64,000 nt of DNA from Advenella kashmirensis WT001 (GTDB lineage: Bacteria > Pseudomonadota > Gammaproteobacteria > Burkholderiales > Burkholderiaceae_B): contig NC_017964.1 of NCBI RefSeq assembly GCF_000219915.2, positions 1,550,001-1,614,000 on the forward strand, given 5' to 3'. Of the stretch, positions 57,010 to 64,000 are shown one piece after another (positions within the stretch are counted from its first letter, which is position 1; each line of letters begins with the position of its first letter). The translations under genes and the position numbers were made by a program. The notes under the pieces are model-generated. The model worked only from the letters and a program-made list of their open reading frames with translations, ran no database searches and was not told the DNA's origin.

Positions 57010-58961
57010 GTGATCAGCGCTTCGTGTGGTACCCGCCAATGGAGACTATTCAGGCCAGCAATATCGCGAAGTTTCTGCATCTCGCTGATGTTGATGACTA
57101 CGACGAGCTTCTTAAAAAGGCTGAGAAAAACCCTGAATGGTTCTGGAAGTTGATTATTGATCGAGTGACGTTCTCAAAACCCTACAGTACCCTGCTTGAT
57201 CTTTCTGGCGGTGTCCAATTCCCACGGTGGTGCGTTGGAGGAGAGGGAAACATAGTGTTGGACTGTCTTGACCGTCATCAAGGCACTAGTACCTGGTCGA
57301 AAGAGTTCCTGGTGTGGGAGGCCGAAAGTGGAGAGGTGGTCCGGTGGACATATGCTGATTTGCACCGAGAAGTTTGCCGGGTCGCAAGGTCCCTAGACCG
57401 GTTGGCTATTACGGTGGGTGATGTTGTCGGGCTTTTTTTGCCGAACATTCCTCATGCTATCGCGGCTTTTCTTGCTTGTGCCAAGAAGGGAGTTATTGCA
57501 CTCCCCCTTTTTTCGGGATTTGGGTCGAACGCACTAAAAGACCGGTTAGAAGCCGCGGGAGCTATTGCTGTTATCACGGCTGACGGGACATCTCGACGTG
57601 GCATGGGAATCTCCATGAAGGCGGTCGCAGACGAGGCAGTCGAAACGCTCGGCGAGCTCAAGCATGTCATTGTCGTCAGGAACGCCGATATAGATGTCGT
57701 ATGGAATAGTGGTCGTGATCATTGGCTGGACGATTTGGTCGGTGATGAGAGCATTGAGTGTTCCACGGTACATTTGGCAGCCGACGCTCCGCTAATGCTC
57801 ATGTATACATCCGGCACTTCCGGAAAGCCGAAAGGTACAGTGCATACCCATCTCGGGTTTGCAACGAAAATGCTTTTAGATGTCGGACTGGTCATGGACC
57901 TAAAAGCCACCGACAGAATGCTGTGGATGAGCGACATGGGATGGCTCGTGGGTCCGATAGTTGCCGCCGCCGTCCCGCTCCACGGAGCCTCTGTGGTTCT
58001 GGCGGAAGGTGGTCCGGATTATCCAGACGAGGATCGGATGTGGCGTCTGATCGATGATCACACAGTAACCTTCCTGGGACTGGCACCAACATTGGCGAGA
58101 AGTTTCATACGTAACGACGGAAGTCAGATCGAAAAATATTCTCTGACTAGTTTGAGGGTGTGTGTTTCTACAGGAGAGGTCTGGACGCCAGAAGCATGGC
58201 TTTGGACTTTTGAGAACGTGTGCAAGAAAAAAATTCCGTTGCTCAATTATTCTGGCGGCACCGAGATTGGAGGTGGAATTCTTTGTGGCACGGTAATTCA
58301 CCCAATTAAGCCCTGCGCCTTTACTCGGCCTATCCCCGGCATGGGTGCACGCATATTCGATGAAAGCGGTAAGCAAGTGCTACGAGGTGAAGTAGGTGAG
58401 CTCGTTCTAACGTCACCGTCACCAGGAAGGACACGAAGCCTATGGCGCAGCGACGATACCTATTTAGATGCCTACTGGTCAACGTACCCTGGCGTATGGC
58501 GCCATGGAGACTGGGCAGTGGAAGACTCCGATGGCTGGTGGGAAATTACGGGCAGGTCCGACGATATATTGAAAATTGCAGGAAAGCGGACAGGGCCATC
58601 CGAAATTGAGGCTTTAATTGCCGGCACCGGACTTGTGGTTGAGTCAGCGGTGATAGGGCTGCCCGATCCGGTTAAGGGGCAAGCTGTCGTCTGTGTTGTA
58701 ACTGTTAAACGGGGTGTTGTCGCCGACAAGGTTACACAGAACGCGCTTGTTCGGGCTGTAGTCAAAGGCTTGGGTCCTCCGTTCAAGCCTCAAGCCATTA
58801 TCTTCGTGGATGAGCTTCCGAAAACGCGCAATATGAAAGTCATGCGTCGTTTGGTTCGCGCTGCATGCCTGGGACATGAACCAGGTGACCTTTCTGCTCT
58901 TGTGAATCCTGATGCTTTCGGATTGCTTCGCGACGCAGCGGCAACGGCAAACTTAAAATGA
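57006..58961 (+). CDS. Acyl-CoA synthetase (AMP-forming, acetyl/acetoacetyl-CoA synthetase group)
   Basis: This 651-residue adenylate-forming enzyme activates a carboxylic acid to its CoA thioester with ATP. The start at 57006 overlaps the MaoC stop. Signature motifs are LMYTSGTSGKPKGTVHTHLGF, LLNYSGGTEIGGGILCG, WRHGDWAVEDSDGWWEITGRSDD and KIAGKRTGPSEIE. The catalytic lysine near the C-terminus is in KTRNMKVMRRLVR. The N-terminal ACAS-like segment (DYDELLKKAEKNPEWFWK) places it with acetyl/propionyl/acetoacetyl-CoA synthetases. It ends in a four-base overlap with the CoA-transferase gene. Confidence 0.9.
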   Translation: MSDQRFVWYPPMETIQASNIAKFLHLADVDDYDELLKKAEKNPEWFWKLIIDRVTFSKPYSTLLDLSGGVQFPRWCVGGEGNIVLDCLDRHQGTSTWSKEFLVWEAESGEVVRWTYADLHREVCRVARSLDRLAITVGDVVGLFLPNIPHAIAAFLACAKKGVIALPLFSGFGSNALKDRLEAAGAIAVITADGTSRRGMGISMKAVADEAVETLGELKHVIVVRNADIDVVWNSGRDHWLDDLVGDESIECSTVHLAADAPLMLMYTSGTSGKPKGTVHTHLGFATKMLLDVGLVMDLKATDRMLWMSDMGWLVGPIVAAAVPLHGASVVLAEGGPDYPDEDRMWRLIDDHTVTFLGLAPTLARSFIRNDGSQIEKYSLTSLRVCVSTGEVWTPEAWLWTFENVCKKKIPLLNYSGGTEIGGGILCGTVIHPIKPCAFTRPIPGMGARIFDESGKQVLRGEVGELVLTSPSPGRTRSLWRSDDTYLDAYWSTYPGVWRHGDWAVEDSDGWWEITGRSDDILKIAGKRTGPSEIEALIAGTGLVVESAVIGLPDPVKGQAVVCVVTVKRGVVADKVTQNALVRAVVKGLGPPFKPQAIIFVDELPKTRNMKVMRRLVRAACLGHEPGDLSALVNPDAFGLLRDAAATANLK

Positions 58962-60271
58962 ATTCAACCGACATGAAACTATTTCAGACATCGTCTACCA
59001 CGTCAGAGTTTTCCCCGACTCCTGGCTCATTCTCGCCGCTCGCTGGTCTACGAGTACTCGATCTCACCAAGGTACTGGCTGGACCACTTTGTACCCAATA
59101 TCTTGGCGATCTGGGCGCCGACGTGATCAAGATTGAGGCCTGTGGCGGTGGTGACGATACTCGATCCTGGCCCCCGTATGTTGAGGGCGATGGCGCTGTT
59201 TTTCTTAGTGCTAACAGAAACAAGCGAAGTCTTGTGGTGGATCTGAAGTCGCCTGCTGGCCTGGAAGTCGCACTTCGACTTGCGAAGGAGGCCGACATTG
59301 TGGTGGAAAGCTACAGAAAAGGGGCCATGGAAAGACTTGGCCTTGGATACGATGCGCTGAAGCAACTGAATCCCCGGATCGTCTACGCGAGCATATCGGG
59401 CTTCGGTCGAACTGGCCCATTATCAGAGTTGCCGGGTTACGACGTCATGGTTCAGGCGTTCAGTGGGATTATGAGTATTACCGGCGAGAAGCACGGTGGT
59501 CCTGTCAGAAGCGCTTTCTCGCCAATTGACCAAACGACCGGAATATGGGCAGCGTTGGGCATATTGGCAGCCCTTCGAGAAAGAGACGCTACAGGAGTTG
59601 GACAATACCTGGAGGTTTCGCTGTTCGAAACATCTATGGCATTTCTTAATTACACAGCACAGACGTTCTGGGTAAATGGCAAAAGACCTCAGCCCAACGG
59701 CTCTGGACATGAGTCTCTATGCCCATATCAAGCGTTTAAAGCCAGCGATGCATATATTTTAATCGCTGTGGGTAACGACAAACTATGGGTGAAGTTTTGT
59801 GAGGTTGCGGGTCTGGAGGATATTTCTGATGATCCGAAGTTTAGAACTAATGCTGCTAGGGTCGCTCACTTTGATGAAACAGTTCAACGAGTCGGCGATA
59901 AAGTGCGCAAATATTCGGTTGCCTATTGGTCCGAAGTGTTGACCATCGCTGGAATACCTAATTCGCCAATAAACACCGTGGACGAAGCTTTAGATATTCC
60001 CCATACGCTGGCGAGAAATATCGTACTTGATTATGACGATGAAATACGTGGCCCACAGAAGGGGCTAGCGATGCCTGTGGTGTTTAATAGCCAAAAACGG
60101 TCAGTTCGCCGTCCTCCACCGACCTTGGGGGCCCATACAACCGAAGTCTTGCAAGAGTTGGGGTATTCGCCTGAACGAATTCAGGAATTGATGAGTTCGG
60201 GTGCTGTGTTGGGCCCGGGTGCCACGGAGCAGGAGGCGGTTCCGCCCGGACTTAATACCACTGTTGTTTGA
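58958..60271 (+). CDS. CaiB/BaiF-type (class III) CoA transferase
   Basis: This 437-residue transferase moves CoA between carboxylic acids, using an aspartate nucleophile. The N-terminus shows LAGLRVLDLTKVLAGPLCTQYLGDLGADVIKIE. The catalytic aspartate is in LPGYDVMVQAFSGIMSITG. Other landmarks are NPRIVYASISGFGRTGP and GVGQYLEVSLFETSMAFLNY. It lies directly after the synthetase gene with overlapping codons. Two CoA-activation enzymes in one operon suggest that one primes the pathway and the transferase recycles CoA during growth. The frame is intact. Confidence 0.9.
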   Translation: MNSTDMKLFQTSSTTSEFSPTPGSFSPLAGLRVLDLTKVLAGPLCTQYLGDLGADVIKIEACGGGDDTRSWPPYVEGDGAVFLSANRNKRSLVVDLKSPAGLEVALRLAKEADIVVESYRKGAMERLGLGYDALKQLNPRIVYASISGFGRTGPLSELPGYDVMVQAFSGIMSITGEKHGGPVRSAFSPIDQTTGIWAALGILAALRERDATGVGQYLEVSLFETSMAFLNYTAQTFWVNGKRPQPNGSGHESLCPYQAFKASDAYILIAVGNDKLWVKFCEVAGLEDISDDPKFRTNAARVAHFDETVQRVGDKVRKYSVAYWSEVLTIAGIPNSPINTVDEALDIPHTLARNIVLDYDDEIRGPQKGLAMPVVFNSQKRSVRRPPPTLGAHTTEVLQELGYSPERIQELMSSGAVLGPGATEQEAVPPGLNTTVV

Positions 60272-60375
60272 TTTGGTTTTGGCGGGAAACCCTTCGGAAT
60301 ATGACATTCAATCCAGGATTACTCGCTGAGTAAGGCGTGGGCTAACTTACCTCACGGAATCAAAGGAAGATATAG

Positions 60376-61326
60376 ATGGAAGTTATAGTTTCACGCAAGC
60401 GCCTGGAAACTCGGGATATAGCGATTTTTGAGTTGATTGATGCCCAAAATAAGCCTTTACCGGCGTTTTCCGCCGGCTCACATATTGACGTACATATCCC
60501 GGGCGGTTTGATCCGTCAATATTCCCTTTGTAATAGCCCTGCCGAATCTCATCGGTACGTGATAGCTGTACTTCGAGATCCATCCTCAAGGGGAGGGTCA
60601 AATGCAATGCATTCAGAAGTAAAGGAGGGTGACACGCTTTTCGTCAGTGTTCCGCGGAACCACTTCCAACTTGTGCCAACCGCAGAGCATAGTATTTTGT
60701 TGGCCGGGGGCATTGGGGTAACCCCAATTCTTTGCATGGCCGAGCAGCTTTCTCTGACTGGTGCCTCGTTCGAGTTGCACTATTGCACTCGTTCAATAGT
60801 GCACACCGCTTTTCGGGAATATATAGCGGGATCTTCTTTCTCCGCCAGATCGAGATTCTACTTTGATGACGACCGTACCTCTGGTGGCCTCGATCTTACG
60901 TTTCTGCAAAAGACCCCAAGCCGCAACACAGAACTTTATGTATGTGGTCCAAAAGGGTTCTTGGACGCCGTCCTTGAAATGGCATCCATTGCGGGTTGGA
61001 CAGATGAGCAGGTGCATCATGAACTTTTCTCGGCAGCAGTAAGCGACGCTATTGGCAATACGAGCTTCCAGGTGCAACTGAAAAGCAATGGGAGAATTAT
61101 TGATGTCAGTGAAGATCAGAGCGTGGTTGAAGCGCTTGAGATCGCAGGTGTAACTATACCTGTTTCGTGTGAACAGGGTTTGTGCGGCACCTGCGCTACC
61201 CGCGTACTTTCTGGCATACCCGATCATCGTGACTACTACCTCTCGCCGGCAGAGCGTGCTGTAAACGATCAGTTCCTTCCGTGCTGCTCACGTGCAAGGA
61301 CATCGCCATTAGTGCTGGACCTCTAA
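60376..61326 (+). CDS. Phthalate-dioxygenase-reductase-type oxidoreductase (FMN, NADH, 2Fe-2S)
   Basis: This 316-residue electron-transfer protein has the order FMN-binding, NADH-binding, ferredoxin, as in VanB. The flavin site is IRQYSLCNSPAE; the nucleotide site includes LLAGGIGVTPILCMAEQL and LYVCGPKGFLDAVL. The plant-type cluster cysteines are in PVSCEQGLCGTCATRVL, with the fourth in QFLPCCSRA. Such reductases feed a Rieske oxygenase that hydroxylates or demethylates aromatic acids. No oxygenase subunit is seen in the window; it may lie beyond the right end. It starts about 100 bases after the transferase gene. Confidence 0.9.
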   Translation: MEVIVSRKRLETRDIAIFELIDAQNKPLPAFSAGSHIDVHIPGGLIRQYSLCNSPAESHRYVIAVLRDPSSRGGSNAMHSEVKEGDTLFVSVPRNHFQLVPTAEHSILLAGGIGVTPILCMAEQLSLTGASFELHYCTRSIVHTAFREYIAGSSFSARSRFYFDDDRTSGGLDLTFLQKTPSRNTELYVCGPKGFLDAVLEMASIAGWTDEQVHHELFSAAVSDAIGNTSFQVQLKSNGRIIDVSEDQSVVEALEIAGVTIPVSCEQGLCGTCATRVLSGIPDHRDYYLSPAERAVNDQFLPCCSRARTSPLVLDL

Positions 61327-61434
61327 TCGCGCCATCTCAAGTTGTTTTAGCTTAGCAGGGTCATTCAGGGATTTCGAAGTGTCCATAGCGGAACTATGCG
61401 CAAATACTAATAAAGTTTTTTAGTGGAGGTAATA

Positions 61435-62193
61435 ATGATTGAGATTGGAATATTCAAAGAGTCTCTGAAAGCAAGGACTGCATACACTGGGGAAGATGGG
61501 ACTCCGTTCGCGCACAAGACGGTTATTATTGGGCCGACCAAACCGACGCCCTCTGCTCCGAATGCATATTTGGTAGAGCAAGCGCCGTTAACGACCTTGC
61601 CAGTCCATTTTCATGGGTACGGGCAATTTCAGATTATTGTAGATGGAGCAGGGAAGCTGGGTAGGCATGACTTACGCGTATGTACCGCTCACTATGCCGG
61701 TCAGCAGACGGCATATGGGCCGCTCAGATCGGGAGAGCGTGGGTTGTCATATCTAACGCTCCGTGCGGCTACTGAAGGCGCCGCCTTTTTTATGCCGGCG
61801 GCAAGTCATTATAGAAATCCCAATATTCCAAGATTTGAACGATTCGGCGTGGAAGGCGCACTCTCGAATGATGGTGTGATTCAAACCTTACTCCCGGAAG
61901 ATACGCTTGGTCTCGGGGCTTGGTTGTTGACTGTTCCTGAGGGGCAATCGGTGGCCTCTCCTTTGTTAAATAATGGATCTGGTCGTTTCTATGTTGTCCT
62001 TGACGGTGTCTGGCAGATGAACCCGCGCCTGACTCGGTTAGATATTGTGTGGACGGACGCAAACGAGGCGCCGTTGGAAATAGTTGGAGGACAAGGAGGG
62101 CTTAAATTGATGATTGTCCAGTTTCCAGCAAATGCATGCGAGATTCCTCATCCTGCTCCTGAGCGTCCCCAAAACACGAAAATCAATGGGTGA
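61435..62193 (+). CDS. Cupin-like protein of unknown function
   Basis: I do not recognise this 252-residue protein by name. GGAGG ends 5 bases before the ATG at 61435. A cupin-like histidine pattern LPVHFHGYGQFQIIVDGAGKLG lies near residues 53-74. A second half has LLNNGSGRFYVVLDGVWQMN, suggesting a two-domain (bicupin) fold. There is no signal peptide or membrane helix. Its position at the end of a reductase-containing catabolic operon hints at a ring-modifying or metal-dependent enzyme. No reaction can be assigned. Confidence 0.6.
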   Translation: MIEIGIFKESLKARTAYTGEDGTPFAHKTVIIGPTKPTPSAPNAYLVEQAPLTTLPVHFHGYGQFQIIVDGAGKLGRHDLRVCTAHYAGQQTAYGPLRSGERGLSYLTLRAATEGAAFFMPAASHYRNPNIPRFERFGVEGALSNDGVIQTLLPEDTLGLGAWLLTVPEGQSVASPLLNNGSGRFYVVLDGVWQMNPRLTRLDIVWTDANEAPLEIVGGQGGLKLMIVQFPANACEIPHPAPERPQNTKING

Positions 62194-62825
62194 GTAAATT
62201 GACCGCGGTGCGACCTCCAATTGAAGGGTTCAGAATGGGCCGCTTAATTGCTGCGTCAAGAAGCATATTTACTTTGCTCAGCGCTTAGACGTTAGAGATC
62301 AGATGGATCTCCAGGCCGGTGGGGTGAGCGATGCCGCAGTTTATTACAGTTGGCTTTATCTCTGCTGCGGTGCGTAGGAAGCACGGGCTCACCTGCTTCA
62401 TGTGGCGTAATCCTGTGCGAAGCACATTCATTTTGCGCCATGAGAAACAGAGCAGCATCGGGTCGCGCTACGGAGATGTCGCCGTTGCTGTGAGCAACGC
62501 TGAGTTAGAGGGCAAGAGGGGCTGAGGGGCGCAAGTACTGTTTGAAGTGCAGAGGCAGGGGAGATACCCAGTCTCCTATTCTACTCAGGATTTTGCAGGG
62601 CGGGCGATATGGTGCTTTCGTAGTAGATGCCAGTTCCTGTGAGGGTGAGACGACCGTGTTATCGAAATCAGCAGGCTCTGAACAGGCTGGGCTGAGCATT
62701 GGCCAATCAGCTCAATATCTGTGTACCGCGTCTGTAGATTTTATTGACCAAGTTGCTAAAAGCCTATATTCTTATATACGTATATGATTCGAAAATACGA
62801 ACAAAGAGGAGATAGCTGTCGCATT
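62194..62825. other. Intergenic region upstream of the terminal CoA-transferase gene
   Basis: No supported gene is seen in these 632 bases; short frames look random. The right end carries the candidate operator described separately (62775-62804), followed by an AGAGGAGA ribosome-site-like stretch at 62805-62812. The promoter of the last gene should lie near this operator. Confidence 0.45.
62775..62804. promoter_or_regulatory. Candidate operator upstream of the last CoA-transferase gene (copy B)
   Basis: Read on the minus strand this 30-bp stretch begins TTGTTCGTATTTTCG, identical for 15 bases to the element at 54341, and then matches it at 12 of the next 15 positions. It lies 21 bases before the likely start of the gene at 62826. 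Two copies in front of two catabolic genes 8.4 kb apart imply control by one regulator, most simply the IclR protein encoded at 53016-53865. Confidence 0.65.
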
Positions 62826-64000
62826 ATGGTCGCAACAAACGAGAACGAATCCAAATTACCTCTTGCCGGTGTTGTCGTCCTTGACCTTACTTGGCTCCTT
62901 CCTGGTCCGTTTTGCACGCATATCCTGAAGGAGCTTGGCGCGGAAGTCATCAAGGTCGAAAAGCCAGAGGGCGGAGACTATCTCCGCGATCTGTTGCCGG
63001 AAGCCTACATGCTTATCAACCGAGGGAAAAAGAGCATTGCCATTGACCTAAAGACGCAACACGGTCGGAACGAGTTCGAATATCTGGTCAGGGAATGCGA
63101 CGTTATAGTTGAATCGTTCCGCCCAGGAGTTGCTCAACGGCTGGAGGTGGACTATGACCGTCTTTCGTCCCACAATCCTCATTGATTTATCTATCTATCT
63201 CGGGGTACGGGCAAACAGGGCCTCTTGCTTCAGTTGCGGGGCACGACATTAATTATCTCGCGCTCGCAGGTGCACTCTCCATACCTGCTCATTGGGGAGA
63301 GTCGCCTCGACGCAGTGGGTTACCCATGGCAGATCTCGCGGCCAGTCTTTACGGAGCCATCAATGTGGTCGCCGCCCTTAGAACCAGGGACGTCAACGGG
63401 AATGGGGAATATATCGACCTATCGATTGCTGAGTCCGTACTGCACTGGACCCAGGTGCGATTCGCAGACCACGCAGAATCTTGTGATGGTACCTATGGCT
63501 GGAACCATGTATGGCCAGGCAATGACGTATTCACTACGAAAGATCGGCGGCACCTGGCCCTGGGAATTGTCGAGGAAAAATTCTGGAAGAATTTTGGAGC
63601 AGCTGCGCAATGGCGCGAGGCAGCTTCAATGGCAGAAACCTTTGAACGCGCGAGATGCGAACAGTCGCGTCAAATAGCGGGCAATCTCCTGCGTGAACAG
63701 GTGAGCGCACGAATAGCCGAACACGATATTCAACATTGGCTGCACGTGCTTGCACAGCATGACGTGCCGCATTCAATCGTAAATGATAAAACTGGCGTCT
63801 TTCGGGAGCCGCACTTCCAGAGCCGAGATGCCTGGGAAGAAATCCCTGGGCAGAATCAATCATCCATTAAAGCCGTAAACCTACCGGGGAACGTTTTTCA
63901 CGGTGCCAGAGGAAGCGCTCCTCGTCTCGACGAGCATGGGAGCCTGCTGCGAGCCCGGTTTCCAAATGACCTGCGAGAGCAGACGAACCTGTCCGATAAA
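62826..64000 (+). CDS. CaiB/BaiF-type CoA transferase or acyl-CoA racemase (frameshifted, 3' partial)
   Basis: This second class III CoA-transferase-family protein is open to the end of the window (about 391 codons). The N-terminus has PLAGVVVLDLTWLLPGPFCTHILKELGAEVIKVE, close to the alpha-methylacyl-CoA racemase group. One A is missing at 63181; restoring it reads [38 protein letters not shown], with the catalytic aspartate in GHDIN. Later text NGNGEYIDLSIAESVLHW and QHDVPHSIVNDKTGVFREPHF is in frame. Start at 62826 (MVATNENES) is chosen because it directly precedes the domain; the ribosome site spacing is long. It has its own promoter region with operator copy B. Confidence 0.85.

Overview
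This window looks like chromosomal DNA of a betaproteobacterium of the family Alcaligenaceae. The evidence is a thiosulfate-oxidising sox cluster (soxA-soxX-soxW-soxB) next to five orphan Bug-type (TctC-family) periplasmic binding proteins and many CoA-dependent catabolic genes with LysR, IclR and MarR regulators. An Advenella/Tetrathiobacter-like host is my best guess. That is inference from gene content; no database search was run.

Layout. 1-4.1 kb: the end of a sox operon plus a convergent DsrE-family gene. 4.2-6.5 kb: a DUF3455 protein, an ECF sigma factor and its anti-sigma factor. 6.6-13.5 kb: a four-gene unit made of a TonB-dependent receptor, a secreted membrane-anchored CobN-type chelatase, an ExbB/MotA-type channel protein and a DUF2149 protein. 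It resembles the Hmu-type tetrapyrrole/metal acquisition systems of Bacteroidetes and has a Zur-like palindrome upstream. 13.5-19.4 kb: a MocR-type regulator divergent from a reduced cbb3-like oxidase operon (ccoN-like with a CcoS-like N-terminus, ccoO-like, mono-haem ccoP-like, SCO, membrane protein). 19.5-25.6 kb: MarR/FAD-monooxygenase pair, an aminoglycoside 3'-phosphotransferase relic, an aminoglycoside nucleotidyltransferase-like gene, an MFS transporter and an ArsR-like regulator. 25.6-30.2 kb: a small secreted protein, a Bug protein and an OsmC-YcaO fusion. 30.3-37.5 kb: an acyl-CoA catabolic operon (two enoyl-CoA hydratases, aldehyde dehydrogenase, ADP-forming acyl-CoA synthetase, Bug) divergent from a LysR gene. 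37.8-42 kb: a fused double ABC exporter and an unknown gene. 42.2-51.1 kb: three more Bug genes with a TPP enzyme, a sulfatase, a LysR regulator, a flavodoxin-fold oxidoreductase and an HxlR regulator. 51.4-64 kb: a BadI-like ring-cleaving hydrolase, an IclR regulator and an operon of acyl-CoA dehydrogenase, CitE-like lyase, MaoC hydratase, acyl-CoA synthetase, two CaiB-type CoA transferases, a ferredoxin-type reductase and a cupin-like unknown.

The last region appears to be one regulon. A 30-bp element with about 27 identical positions lies upstream of the acyl-CoA dehydrogenase gene and, inverted, upstream of the terminal CoA transferase gene. The same TCGTAT/ATACGA half-site forms an inverted repeat in the iclR promoter and occurs upstream of badI.

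About twenty genes carry single-base frameshifts. Most are one missing base in a short homopolymer, and each leaves the rest of a well-conserved protein readable in the next frame. This pattern suggests sequencing or assembly error more than gene decay. The aminoglycoside phosphotransferase relic is the exception, because its catalytic core is missing. I found no rRNA, tRNA, CRISPR array, insertion sequence or phage gene.
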